DNA of 64,000 nucleotides from Oceanobacillus polygoni (lineage in GTDB: Bacteria; Bacillota; Bacilli; Bacillales; Amphibacillaceae). The notes beneath the pieces are model-generated. The model saw only the letters and a program-made list of their open reading frames with translations. It was not told the DNA's origin and did no database searches. Made by a program: the position numbers and the translations under genes. This document shows positions 30,171-38,594 of this stretch, in pieces. The stretch covers positions 369,721-433,720 of the forward strand of contig NZ_PIJY01000024.1 of the NCBI RefSeq assembly GCF_008304605.1, written 5' to 3'. Within the stretch, counting starts at the first letter, position 1. The number at the start of each line of letters is the position of its first letter.

Positions 30171-31706
30171 ATGGAAACACGTTCTCAGTGGGGGACAAGG
30201 GCAGGTTTTATCTTGGCTACAGCCGGATCGGCTATCGGCCTTGGGAACATTTGGCGTTTTCCAGCAGTTGCCTATGAAAATGGTGGAGGGGCGTTTTTGA
30301 TTCCTTATCTGTTTGCGTTACTTACTGCCGGAATTCCGATTCTGATATTGGAATTTACAATGGGACATAAGTATCGTGGGTCAGCACCATTAACATTTAA
30401 ACGAATGCATAAGAAAACAGAGTGGATTGGCTGGTGGGGAGTTGCAGTAGCATTTATCATATCTACCTATTATTCAGTAATTGTTGCCTGGGCTATTTCT
30501 TATTCTGTATTCTCCTTTAACTTGGGGTGGGGAGAAGACACGCAAGGGTTCTTGTACGGCGACTACTTAAAATTAGCAGAAGTACCAGGGCAGATAGGGA
30601 GTCTAGTTCCTGGTGTGTTGATTCCTTTAGTAATTGTTTGGGCACTTGTCTTAGGTATCTTATTTAAAGGAGTTAAGAAAGGGATTGAAATTGCAAATCG
30701 CATTTGTATACCAGCATTAGTCATCATATTCCTCATTATCGTTATTCGAGCAATAACACTTCCAGGTGCCATGCAGGGATTGGACGCATTCTTTGCACCA
30801 GATATTGGACAAATATTTTCTCCTGATGTATGGATTGCTGCATATGGTCAAATCTTTTTTAGTCTATCCATTGCTTTTGCCATTATGATTACGTACGCTA
30901 GTTATTTGCCAAAAAAATCGGACATTACAAATAATGCTTTTATTGTAGGCTTTGCAAACTCTGGATTTGAATTGTTGGCAGGTATTGGGGTGTTTGGTGT
31001 ATTAGGGTTTATGGCTTTGCAGTCAGGCTTACCAATTAATGAAGTTGTAAGTGGTGGGGTTGGCTTAGCCTTTGTAGCATTTCCAGCGATTATTAATGAA
31101 TTCACAGCCTTTAATGAATTCTTTGGTGTATTATTCTTTATTTCTTTAATGTTAGCTGGGCTAACTTCATTGATTTCGATCACAGAAACATATGTATCCG
31201 GTGTAGCTGATAAATTTCAAATCTCAAGGAAAAAATCAGTGATGATCGGTGGTGGGCTAGCAGCGGTTATTTCGTTACTATTTGCTACTCAAGGTGGATT
31301 GTTCTTCCTAGATGTAGTCGATTACTTTATTAATCAATTCGGTGTGGCGATGCTTGGATTGGTTGAGGTTATCTTAATTGTTTGGATTCTACGTAAGGCG
31401 AAAATGTTCAAAAACCATGCAGATGGAATTTCGGATATTCGACTTGGTTCATGGTGGACGATAAGCTTAGGAGTTATTACACCAATCGTAATGGGGTATA
31501 TGATGTATGGCTTGTTTAAGCAAAATTTATTAAAACAATTTGCTACGGACACGGGTAACTATGAAGGGTATTCCAATACATTTATTCTTGTTGGTGGCTG
31601 GTCAATAGCAATAGCAGCGCTAATCATAGGTATTATCATGTCGTTAACCAAATGGAAAAATAAGGTATCACCAGAAGAAGTTGACGAGAAGAGGGAGGCT
31701 AAATAA
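30171..31706 (+). CDS. Neurotransmitter:sodium symporter (NSS family)
   Basis: A Na+-dependent amino acid carrier of the NSS family, 511 residues with about 12 helices. The N-terminal ATAGSAIGLGNIWRFPAVAYENGGGAF matches the sodium and substrate site of LeuT-type carriers, starting near residue 15. GGGGAGG lies 7 bp before ATG 30171. The next gene overlaps by one base and encodes a short MetS-like helix; such pairs (MetP/MetS) import methionine or alanine in Corynebacterium. Substrate here is inferred to be a neutral amino acid only from that pairing. Confidence 0.92.
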   Translation: METRSQWGTRAGFILATAGSAIGLGNIWRFPAVAYENGGGAFLIPYLFALLTAGIPILILEFTMGHKYRGSAPLTFKRMHKKTEWIGWWGVAVAFIISTYYSVIVAWAISYSVFSFNLGWGEDTQGFLYGDYLKLAEVPGQIGSLVPGVLIPLVIVWALVLGILFKGVKKGIEIANRICIPALVIIFLIIVIRAITLPGAMQGLDAFFAPDIGQIFSPDVWIAAYGQIFFSLSIAFAIMITYASYLPKKSDITNNAFIVGFANSGFELLAGIGVFGVLGFMALQSGLPINEVVSGGVGLAFVAFPAIINEFTAFNEFFGVLFFISLMLAGLTSLISITETYVSGVADKFQISRKKSVMIGGGLAAVISLLFATQGGLFFLDVVDYFINQFGVAMLGLVEVILIVWILRKAKMFKNHADGISDIRLGSWWTISLGVITPIVMGYMMYGLFKQNLLKQFATDTGNYEGYSNTFILVGGWSIAIAALIIGIIMSLTKWKNKVSPEEVDEKREAK

Positions 31707-31813
31707 TGAGTGGTGCATCAATCACTGTTATGATTATCGGAATGATCATTATTTGGGGTGGCCTTGTAGCAAGTATTTGGAATGCGATGAGAAAGTCAAA
31801 GCAAGCTGATTAA
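31706..31813 (+). CDS. MetS-like small subunit of the NSS symporter
   Basis: A 35-residue single-helix membrane protein: short N-terminus, hydrophobic stretch at about residues 6-26, then a basic tail (MRKSKQAD). Its ATG overlaps the stop of the NSS gene by one base (TAATG) and GAGGGAGG lies 8 bp upstream. It has the form of MetS, the small subunit needed by MetP-type NSS carriers. It is too short for many gene finders. Confidence 0.85.
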   Translation: MSGASITVMIIGMIIIWGGLVASIWNAMRKSKQAD

Positions 31814-31822
31814 TGAATAATA

Positions 31823-31863
31823 AAGGAGTCTTTACCATTTTTTATAAGGTAAGGACTCCTTCC
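31823..31863. terminator. Bidirectional terminator between the NSS and lytH genes
   Basis: AAGGAGTCTTTACC (31823-31836) pairs with GGTAAGGACTCCTT (31848-31861) with one G-U pair. It lies between two convergent genes. Confidence 0.75.
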
Positions 31864-31867
31864 ATTG

Positions 31868-32845
31868 TTATCTCTTATCTCTAGCCATTCGCTCCCATTT
31901 CCGTAAATATGGATACGGGTCAAAGGACCATTCGCTATACCCATTATCTTTATACATTCCATAATGTAGATGTGGTGGGAATTTTCCTGATGTTCCTGGT
32001 GGGCCATAGCCTGTCGATCCGACACTCCCGAGAACATCTCCTGGCTTAACGACTTGTCCAAGCTTGATATTGTCGTCATAACCACTCATATGTGCGTAAT
32101 AATGATAAATATTGAATATATCGCGGATTCCGATACGCCATCCCCCGTAGAGATTCCAGCCCATCATTTCGATCACTCCATATGTGGTTGACTGAACAGG
32201 AACACCGTAGTTAGCGAAGATATCTGTACCCTCATGGATACGTAATCCACCAAAACCTCTTCGATCACCCCACGTATTTCGATAACTATAATTGTGATTG
32301 ATCGATACTGGGAAGTCTCGATCCGTTAAATTGATATCTTGGAACGTTTCGAATACCTTTGCTGTATTCATGATTGTTTGAACGGTTAAATCACGCTGAT
32401 AGTGATTCCACAGTGCTATTTTTATATCATCTTTTGTAGGTCCATATTCTAAAATAAGCATCGCCATCGTATAAAGTACATCTTCTTCATTCGTTGGATC
32501 TGCCTTTCCGTCACCATTTCCATCTTTTCCTTTACCATCAAACGTGTCAATGATAGCTTCTTCTATGATTTGTGAGCTGTTTCCCGGTCCGAACCATAGC
32601 TCTGTTGGGAACCCAATGGATATTACTTGCTCAGGCTCATCACTATTTTTTATATTTCGCTCATAGTTATCAATGGCAGCAAAATAGTACCAAGGAATTT
32701 GTGTTAGTGCTTCAGTCTTTTTAAAAAGTGCCATCCGTTCATCATAAATCGAATCCTCATCCTCAGCATAAACAGAGCTAGCGTGCAACAAAAGAAAGGC
32801 AGCGATAACAATGGAAAAGATTATTCTGTTCGTCAATGTATTCAC
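31868..32845 (-). CDS. lytH: L-Ala-D-Glu endopeptidase LytH (M23), sporulation
   Basis: A 325-residue exported protein with a signal peptide ending near residue 27 (SVYA). The C-terminal M23/LytM metallopeptidase domain has the zinc-type motif HEGTD, then YYAHMSGY and HLHYG. It resembles B. subtilis LytH (YunA), which trims L-Ala-D-Glu links in spore cortex peptidoglycan during late sporulation. The middle region (PWYYFAAIDNYER, GFPTELWFGPGN) is typical of this group. It lies 37 bp after the YhcN/YlaJ lipoprotein gene on the same strand, so both may be sporulation-controlled. Confidence 0.9.
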   Translation of the reverse strand: MNTLTNRIIFSIVIAAFLLLHASSVYAEDEDSIYDERMALFKKTEALTQIPWYYFAAIDNYERNIKNSDEPEQVISIGFPTELWFGPGNSSQIIEEAIIDTFDGKGKDGNGDGKADPTNEEDVLYTMAMLILEYGPTKDDIKIALWNHYQRDLTVQTIMNTAKVFETFQDINLTDRDFPVSINHNYSYRNTWGDRRGFGGLRIHEGTDIFANYGVPVQSTTYGVIEMMGWNLYGGWRIGIRDIFNIYHYYAHMSGYDDNIKLGQVVKPGDVLGSVGSTGYGPPGTSGKFPPHLHYGMYKDNGYSEWSFDPYPYLRKWERMARDKR

Positions 32846-32882
32846 CTCCCGTACTCATTTTTTAGTGTTTTTGAATGAATGA

Positions 32883-33458
32883 CTATTCAACAGCGTCTTT
32901 AATATTTCGATTTTCCTTTGATGTTTTTTCCATTTCTTTTATAATGGCGTGAATGGTGTTATCATAATTTCGGTTTTCCGATGTTGATCGATGTAGGCTT
33001 TGGATATCCTGCATGAGTGTTTCATTATCGGAAACATGGATATTAAAAAAGCTGGGCATGATAGATGCAGCAGTTTTCTCACTTACATCAGCTGCTTCCT
33101 CAGCTGAAAGTTCTTCATTTCTTTGATAAGCAATTAAAACTTCTTTATCTGTAACGAGTGTTGCTACTTCTTCAAAACCATCATTTCTAAGAATAATTTT
33201 CGTGATCATGTCAGCCATTTCGTTGCGATCGATGGTAAGCTGCTGTTCACCGTTCTCCATTTCATTATCCAATTGATCCTTCGTGTACCGAACATATCCT
33301 AGCTTTGAGCTCAGTTCATCATCGGTAGGTTCTGGCGTATTTCTTGTTGGATCCAATTCATCGAGTATTTGTTCCCGCTCACTTGTCGAATTATCAAATG
33401 TTGTACAGCCAACAAGGATTGTCGTTATCGTAAGCATCATAACAAGGATTGCTTTCAT
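32883..33458 (-). CDS. yutC: YhcN/YlaJ-family sporulation lipoprotein (YutC-like)
   Basis: A 191-residue lipoprotein with signal peptide and lipobox LVGC (residues 15-18). The mature part is acidic and carries the YhcN/YlaJ pattern (NEMADMITKIILRNDGFEEVATLVTD). Proteins of this family are found in spores; function is not known in detail. GGAGGAAG lies 6 bp before the ATG. In B. subtilis I recall lipA (lipoyl synthase) between yunA/lytH and yutC; here the two are adjacent. Confidence 0.82.
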   Translation of the reverse strand: MKAILVMMLTITTILVGCTTFDNSTSEREQILDELDPTRNTPEPTDDELSSKLGYVRYTKDQLDNEMENGEQQLTIDRNEMADMITKIILRNDGFEEVATLVTDKEVLIAYQRNEELSAEEAADVSEKTAASIMPSFFNIHVSDNETLMQDIQSLHRSTSENRNYDNTIHAIIKEMEKTSKENRNIKDAVE

Positions 33459-33483
33459 GTTCTTCCTCCTACATATAAAAGGT

Positions 33484-33627
33484 TGTTCAAAAAGTCCGGT
33501 GAAAATGACACATCGAATTACTTCGTTGGCTTGCTTCTCCGCTACTCACGTATTAATTGCATACGTTCCGTTGCTCAAAGCTACGCCGCCTCGAACTTCT
33601 TGGTCATTTTCATCCTCCTTTTAAACA
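33484..33627. repeat. MITE-like intergenic repeat, copy 1 (144 bp)
   Basis: The element starts TGTTCAAAAAGTCCGG and ends CATCCTCCTTTTAAACA. The ends form an imperfect inverted repeat: TGTTCAAAA and TGAAAATGAC at the left match the reverse complement of the right end. It shares its first 33 bases, several inner blocks (GCTTGCTT, CTCACGTATTAA, GCCTCGAACTT) and its end with the copy at 39173-39419. No coding capacity is seen. Confidence 0.85.
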
Positions 33628-33761
33628 CGCAATTATAAATTGATTAGTTCTAGTTTCTTTAAAAAGGCGAAAATAATGCATGTAAATATTTCTGGTTTCT
33701 ATATCGTGACGTATGGTAAACTAGAAGCAACATATGTGTGTATATAAGTGGGGTGAAACAC

Positions 33762-34037
33762 TTGATTGAATTAAATGGTAAAAACTATGAGATTATAGAA
33801 AATATAAGAGAAGGCTTTCAAGAGGAAGCACTTAAAAATCGATATTCTGAAATATTGGCGAAGTACGATTATATCGTAGGAGACTGGGGCTATGAGCAGC
33901 TCCGGTTAAAAGGATTTTACAAGGATAGAAATGCAAAAGCGGCGATCGATTCCAAAATAAGCACATTAGATGATTATTTATATGAATACTGTAATTTTGG
34001 ATGCGCCTATTTTGTGTTGAAGAAAGTACATAAGTAA
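33762..34037 (+). CDS. yutD: YutD-like DUF1027 protein
   Basis: A 91-residue soluble protein of the YutD (DUF1027) family, with conserved stretches FQEEALKNRYSEIL, YDYIVGDWGYEQLRLKGF and YLYEYCNFGCAYFVL. Function is unknown. TTG 33762 is chosen because GGGGTG lies 7 bp before it; the frame stays open to a GTG 24 bp upstream that has no ribosome binding site. The stop codon lies inside the first arm of the following terminator. It sits just right of a MITE-like repeat. Confidence 0.88.
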   Translation: MIELNGKNYEIIENIREGFQEEALKNRYSEILAKYDYIVGDWGYEQLRLKGFYKDRNAKAAIDSKISTLDDYLYEYCNFGCAYFVLKKVHK

Positions 34038-34075
34038 AAGGTAGCAGTTCAAACACCTGAGCTGCTACCTTTTGT
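34036..34075 (+). terminator. Terminator after yutD
   Basis: AAAAGGTAGCAG (34036-34047) pairs perfectly with CTGCTACCTTTT (34062-34073). The following 180 bp, to 34251, show no gene. Confidence 0.88.
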
Positions 34076-34251
34076 CGTCCTCGTACACGTACACACCATG
34101 TCTCGGATGAGACCCATCTATATGTCTTGATGGTGGTTGTAAGCTTTCGAAAAAAAGTAAAGTTTGATCAAAAGACCACTTTAAATACAGATCTTCGATT
34201 CTTTTATATGTTATAAATGGAATGAATCAGTGCTTCTTCAATGGTTAATTG

Positions 34252-34602
34252 TTATGTTCGCAAAATCTTTTCCATCTTTTTTCCTTTTGCTAGCTCATCG
34301 ATTAGTTTATCCAAATAGCGAATTTCCTGCATCGTTGGTTCTTCGATATCTTCCACTCGAACACCGCAAATTACACCTTTGATTAAAGTCCGTGAAGGAT
34401 TCAGTTTGGGAGCTTCTGCTAAAAAGGTCTCAAAGTCTGTCTGTTTTTCCAGTTGCGCTTCTAACGTTTCCTGGCTATATCCTGTTAACCAACAAACGAT
34501 TTCATCGACTTCTGTTTTCGTACGTCCTTTTTTCTCTGCCTTCGTAACATAATGAGGATAGACACTTGCGAAACTCATTGTATAGATCCGATGTTTGGCC
34601 AT
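34252..34602 (-). CDS. DUF2200 family protein
   Basis: A 116-residue soluble protein that matches DUF2200: it begins [19 protein letters not shown], followed by [22 protein letters not shown] and GVICGVRVE. Function is unknown. ATG 34602 is used because AAAGGA lies about 13 bp before it and the family starts at this point; codons upstream in the frame are not conserved. It is an insertion relative to the B. subtilis yut order. Confidence 0.85.
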   Translation of the reverse strand: MAKHRIYTMSFASVYPHYVTKAEKKGRTKTEVDEIVCWLTGYSQETLEAQLEKQTDFETFLAEAPKLNPSRTLIKGVICGVRVEDIEEPTMQEIRYLDKLIDELAKGKKMEKILRT

Positions 34603-34637
34603 AATAAATTTCATTCCTTTCACTGTGCTCAAGGCAC

Positions 34638-34672
34638 AAAAACACCCCTTTAGACAATCTTATCCAAAGGGG
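34638..34672 (-). terminator. Terminator of the 70-residue gene on the minus strand
   Basis: CCCCTTT (34645-34651) and AAAGGGG (34666-34672) form the stem. Read leftwards it is followed by TGTTTTTG. A second hairpin (CGCAAC 34681-34686 with GTTGCG 34697-34702) lies between it and the gene. Confidence 0.6.
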
Positions 34673-34705
34673 GAAAGCTTCGCAACTTTTTAAAACGTTG
34701 CGACT

Positions 34706-34918
34706 TTATTTGAATCTATCCTGATTTTTATCGGGAAATGTAAATGCACTTGTGCGATATTGTCCCTTACCCCACGGTTCGGACTTACTTGTTACTTTCT
34801 CCTCATTGTTGATTGCTGAACCAGATGGCCCCTCTGGAAATTCTTCCGGAATTAACTGATTACGCTGCTGATCTACATTCGAGAAATCCGAAAAACGGTT
34901 GTTCTTTTTATTTGTCAT
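34706..34918 (-). CDS. Small hydrophilic protein, unrecognised family
   Basis: A 70-residue protein rich in Asn, Glu, Ser and Lys, beginning MTNKKNNRFSDFSNVDQQ and containing EEFPEGPSGSAIN. It has no membrane segment or cysteine. It has the look of short conserved cytosolic proteins of Bacillus whose role is unknown, and I cannot assign a function. ATG 34918 is preferred over an upstream ATG at 35023 because the added 35 residues look non-conserved; GGAAGGAAG precedes it at a rather long spacing. Confidence 0.6.
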   Translation of the reverse strand: MTNKKNNRFSDFSNVDQQRNQLIPEEFPEGPSGSAINNEEKVTSKSEPWGKGQYRTSAFTFPDKNQDRFK

Positions 34919-35067
34919 AACATTACGCTTCCTTCCATGCTGCAAGTAGTGGTGTAGGTAGGAATAGTATTTGATGAAATTTGGATCATATTCGGTGGTG
35001 TTTAGCTTGTAAAAAGTTAACAAGCATTATTGAAACGTCTTTTTATAAGGAAAAACAGTCATTCCGA

Positions 35068-36513
35068 TTACATGAATGACTGCTGCGCTGTTTCAGTTGT
35101 GTAAAGCACATATCCTCTAAATTTCTTTTCAATTAATCTTCCTAGGCGGAATATTGCATCTTCATTACCAGTGGAACTCATGATTTGAATGCTGATTGGC
35201 ATATTGTTTTCATCGGTTCCAACAGGAATAGTTAATGCCGGAAGTCCCCATACATTTGCGTAGGCTGCATAGGGCATATACTGTAAAAATGTTTTTCGAA
35301 TCGAGAAAATTTCCTTGAAAACTTGACCATGTCGGAGTGCCCCAGAATGATAAACGGGAAAAATGAGCAGGCGATTTTTTAAATACGTTTTTAATAATTC
35401 GTCTCCTTGTTCAATAATTGACTCGACTTCACGAATGCGCTTTCTTGACGGTCGAAACATTTTCGCACCCATAATGGCCCAGGAAAGATATGGATGTACC
35501 TTCGTTCGTTGCGTTAATTTTTCTTTAAAGAAAGAGGTGTAAACACTCGACCTGTCATTGTTATATGCTTCTTGTTCAATCAATTTACTCCCTTCCATTG
35601 ACATTATTTCTTGCCAAATTAGAGCGCTGTCTCTGAAGTAGGGAGGAATAGATTGTTTCGTAGAGAAAGTCTTTTCTAGAAAAAGCTCCACTTGGTTAAG
35701 TATGAGTTTTGTTTTTTCTGATAAAGGATAATCAATCGTACTAGGTAAAACTTCAATTCGAAAGCGGTTTAAAGGCTTTGGATCTAAAGAAATACCCGAA
35801 AGAATCTGATAAAATAACCGCATATCTTGAACAGATTTCCCCATTGGTCCAATCGTTAGCATTCGGGCTTGAAGCGCATGTATAACAGCTGGAAAGTGAC
35901 CATCGTTTGAAATGGTGAACATTCCGGGCTTAAAGCCGACTATTCCATTGAAATGTGCTGGAAAACGAATTGATCCGCCAATGTCCGAGCCAATGCCTGC
36001 AGCAGCTCCGCCTACAGCAAGAAGTGCACCTTCTCCTCCCGACGAGCCTCCAGCAGTTCTGTTTGTATCCCACGGGTTATTTGTTCTTCCGTATAATTTA
36101 TTTTCTGTTTCCTGGCAGAAGCAAAGTGCAGGTGTATTGGTCTTTCCTAAAATAATTGCTCCGGCTTTTTTTAAACGTCCAACGACTTCGGCATCAACCC
36201 TGGAAATCAAATCCTGCCGGTGTTCCAAACCGCCTGTCGTTTTCATTTCTGCAACATGCAGTGATTCCTTTACTGATATCGGTACACCGTGAAGTGGCCC
36301 TTTTACTTCACCTCTAGCTAGCATCTGATCCAATTCATTTGCTTCATAAATTGCAGCATCAAATCGATCCTCAACCATCGCATTGATGTTTGGATTCACG
36401 TTTAAGATATGAGCAATATACGCTGAAACAGCAGCTTTGCAAGTAACCTGCTTATTTTGAATTGCACTTGCTATTGATGTTGCATCCATCGCAACAAGTT
36501 GACTATCGTTCAT
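35068..36513 (-). CDS. Amidase (amidase signature family)
   Basis: A 481-residue serine amidase. The Ser-cisSer-Lys triad is visible at K82 (PISVKES), S157 (AGGSSGGE) and S181 (DIGGSIRFP); the spacing of 75 and 24 residues equals that of fatty acid amide hydrolase. The family hydrolyses amides of many kinds; the chain also resembles GatA but there is no gatB or gatC nearby, so a tRNA role is unlikely. It is transcribed alone and is not part of the B. subtilis yut order. Substrate unknown. Confidence 0.88.
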   Translation of the reverse strand: MNDSQLVAMDATSIASAIQNKQVTCKAAVSAYIAHILNVNPNINAMVEDRFDAAIYEANELDQMLARGEVKGPLHGVPISVKESLHVAEMKTTGGLEHRQDLISRVDAEVVGRLKKAGAIILGKTNTPALCFCQETENKLYGRTNNPWDTNRTAGGSSGGEGALLAVGGAAAGIGSDIGGSIRFPAHFNGIVGFKPGMFTISNDGHFPAVIHALQARMLTIGPMGKSVQDMRLFYQILSGISLDPKPLNRFRIEVLPSTIDYPLSEKTKLILNQVELFLEKTFSTKQSIPPYFRDSALIWQEIMSMEGSKLIEQEAYNNDRSSVYTSFFKEKLTQRTKVHPYLSWAIMGAKMFRPSRKRIREVESIIEQGDELLKTYLKNRLLIFPVYHSGALRHGQVFKEIFSIRKTFLQYMPYAAYANVWGLPALTIPVGTDENNMPISIQIMSSTGNEDAIFRLGRLIEKKFRGYVLYTTETAQQSFM

Positions 36514-36640
36514 TGTGCTTCCCTCATTATAAAGTTGTAATTATTATGAATACAATCATCTTAAATATACCATGTTTCCATTCATAATCATACGTAATAT
36601 GATATGATAAAATTATAGACAGATATCGGGGGTAATATGT

Positions 36641-37078
36641 ATGTATTTCGTAGATCGTAGCAAAATTGAGAAAACGCTTTTATATGTAGATCAAATCTTA
36701 GAAGTACTAAGAAATCATCAAGCTACCAGCTTTACTGAGAAATTAAGCTTGGAACGTATGGTACATGTAAGTATTGAAGCGATGCTTGATGTCGGGAACA
36801 TGATGATTGATGGATTTATTATGCGTGATCCTGGAAGTTATGATGATATCATTGATATTTTAGTGGATGAAAAGGTGCTGCCAGCAACTGAAGAAAAAGC
36901 ATATAAAACATTGGTATCGCTTCGTAAAATGCTCATTTCTGAATATACTGACGTAAATCATGATGTGCTGCTGGAAGCGAAGGATGCATATCATACGGTA
37001 TGGAGCGAGTTCAGTAGCAAAATTCGGACGTACTTGAATAATGAGCTAGGAGTAGCAAACGCATTTTCTAACGAGTGA
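36641..37078 (+). CDS. yutE: YutE-like HepT (DUF86) domain protein
   Basis: A 145-residue all-helical protein of the DUF86/HepT family. HepT toxins act with an MntA-type nucleotidyltransferase antitoxin and use an RX4-6H plus Tyr motif. In the corresponding helix here I read LRKMLISEYTDVNHD, with Arg and Tyr but without the usual His four residues on, and no antitoxin gene is adjacent. It is therefore likely a housekeeping relative like B. subtilis YutE. GGGGG at 36628 precedes the start. The next gene begins 11 bp downstream. Confidence 0.85.
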   Translation: MYFVDRSKIEKTLLYVDQILEVLRNHQATSFTEKLSLERMVHVSIEAMLDVGNMMIDGFIMRDPGSYDDIIDILVDEKVLPATEEKAYKTLVSLRKMLISEYTDVNHDVLLEAKDAYHTVWSEFSSKIRTYLNNELGVANAFSNE

Positions 37079-37089
37079 AGGTGATGGTT

Positions 37090-37725
37090 ATGAGTAAGCG
37101 CACACCAACAAAGCAACAGCTATTGAATATTTTAAAAAAGGCTAACAGATTAACAATTGCGGAGATCATGGTGCATTTCACTATTTCTGAAATTGCTGTG
37201 AGAAAACAACTCCACGAACTTGTACAACAAGGTTATGTTAAGCAAAAGTCCCATAAACAAAAGCTCGGTAGACCATATCTTACGTATGAACTTTCAGAGA
37301 AAGGTCATGAAACATTTCCGAACCAATATAAAACAATCCCAGTGGAACTCCTTGAAGATTTAGAGGAATTACAGGGTACACAAGCTGTTCGTGCGTTATT
37401 GGATAAGTATGGGGAACGGGAAAAAGCCTATATGGATAAAGTGATGCAGGAGGATGACCTGGATAAAAAAGTAGCTGAAATGGCACGAATTCAAAATGAA
37501 CGTGGATATATGGTGGAGATTGAGAAAACGGCTGAAGGCGACTTTGAGATTCGAAATTTCAATTGCCCGGTCGCCGCCATTGCATCGTGTTATCATCAGA
37601 TGTGTACGAACGAGCAAAAGCTTTATGAAGAACTTTTCCCTGAAAGTGAAGTCAGAGCGCATTCGTTTATTACACACGGTGATCACGTTTGCAAATGGAC
37701 AATAAAAAATCCGAATGGAAGGTGA
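37090..37725 (+). CDS. SufR-like Fe-S binding transcriptional regulator
   Basis: A 211-residue DeoR/ArsR-type regulator. The winged helix spans about residues 9-75 (TIAEIMVHFTISEIAVRKQLHELVQQGYV, then KLGRPYLTYELSEKG as wing). The C-terminal domain has cysteines C159, C172 and C201 with Ser186. Their spacing is x12, x13, x14, which is the SufR cluster-binding pattern with Ser in place of the third Cys; C167 is an additional candidate ligand. ATG 37090 lies 6 bp after AAGGTG. SufR-type proteins repress suf genes when their cluster is intact, so it may serve the suf operon at the left of this window. Confidence 0.8.
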   Translation: MSKRTPTKQQLLNILKKANRLTIAEIMVHFTISEIAVRKQLHELVQQGYVKQKSHKQKLGRPYLTYELSEKGHETFPNQYKTIPVELLEDLEELQGTQAVRALLDKYGEREKAYMDKVMQEDDLDKKVAEMARIQNERGYMVEIEKTAEGDFEIRNFNCPVAAIASCYHQMCTNEQKLYEELFPESEVRAHSFITHGDHVCKWTIKNPNGR

Positions 37726-37766
37726 CGTTGTTCATCTTCTTTTTGTTTCGAGAGGAGAGGTTTGAT

Positions 37767-38537
37767 ATGAGAAATTATAAAGGTTATTTAATTGACTTGG
37801 ACGGTACGATGTATCGTGGAACAGAGGCGATTGCTGGAGCTGCTGAATTTATCAACGAGCTCCACAGAAAGGAAATACCTTATTTATTTGTAACGAATAA
37901 TTCTTCTAAAGCCGCAGAGGATGTATCGAATAAATTAAATACGATGGGAATTAAAGCTGAGCCCAATCAAGTAGTAACATCAGCTCTTGCAACAGCTAAT
38001 TACATAAAATCAATAAAGGAAAGAGCTGCATGTTTTGTTATTGGTGAAACAGGACTGCTCGAAGCATTGGAAGCAAGTGGAGCTATTATTACGGATTCGG
38101 ATTGTGACTTCGTTGTAATGGGAATTGATCGACAAATAACCTATGAAAAATATACCAAGGCTTGTCTGACTATCAGAAATGGTGCAAAACTGATCGCTAC
38201 GAATAGTGATGTCGCTATTCCAACCGAGCGTGGTCTTCTTCCAGGGAACGGTGCTCTCGCTTCTGTGGTTTCGGTTAGTACTGGAGAAAAGCCGCTATAT
38301 ATTGGTAAGCCAGAACCGATAATTATGGAAGAAGCACTTAAACTTCTCGGCTTATCGAAGGAAGAAACATTGATGGTTGGTGATAATTATCACACTGATA
38401 TTTCAGCTGGTATACGTGCTGGAATCGATACGTTAATGGTTTTTACCGGGGTGACTCCATTTGAGGACTTAGAAACATTGGAGGTCCCACCAACGTATTA
38501 TGTACATCAATTAACAGAGTGGCTAGATAAGATCTAG
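37767..38537 (+). CDS. yutF: HAD hydrolase YutF (NagD-like phosphatase)
   Basis: A 256-residue HAD-superfamily IIA phosphatase. The motifs are present in order: DLDGTMYRG (nucleophile Asp, residues 11-19), TNNSS, the lysine in GKPEP and GDNYHTDISAG. NagD/YutF enzymes dephosphorylate small phosphates such as nucleotides or p-nitrophenyl phosphate in vitro. ATG 37767 lies 6 bp after AGAGGAGAGG; an in-frame TTG 78 bp upstream has none. It lies 41 bp after the SufR-like gene and is closed by a terminator. Confidence 0.93.
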   Translation: MRNYKGYLIDLDGTMYRGTEAIAGAAEFINELHRKEIPYLFVTNNSSKAAEDVSNKLNTMGIKAEPNQVVTSALATANYIKSIKERAACFVIGETGLLEALEASGAIITDSDCDFVVMGIDRQITYEKYTKACLTIRNGAKLIATNSDVAIPTERGLLPGNGALASVVSVSTGEKPLYIGKPEPIIMEEALKLLGLSKEETLMVGDNYHTDISAGIRAGIDTLMVFTGVTPFEDLETLEVPPTYYVHQLTEWLDKI

Positions 38538-38556
38538 TCTAGCTACAGCTAAATAA

Positions 38557-38592
38557 AAAAGAAACACACAGATCAGTTTGTGTGTTTCTTTT
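38557..38592. terminator. Bidirectional terminator between yutF and yutG
   Basis: AAAAGAAACACACA (38557-38570) pairs perfectly with TGTGTGTTTCTTTT (38579-38592). A run on the left and T run on the right serve both convergent genes. Confidence 0.9.
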
Positions 38593-38594
38593 CC

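Noticed and set aside
35912..36292. Open frame of 126 codons opposite the amidase gene
   Set aside because: It lies antisense to the amidase active-site region and resembles no protein.
35068..36513. GatA subunit of the tRNA amidotransferase
   Set aside because: The amidase has the shared signature, but gatB and gatC are absent and the C-terminal part looks different.
36641..37725. yutE and the downstream regulator as a HepT/MntA toxin-antitoxin pair
   Set aside because: The downstream gene is a winged-helix SufR-like protein, not a nucleotidyltransferase, and the HepT motif appears incomplete.
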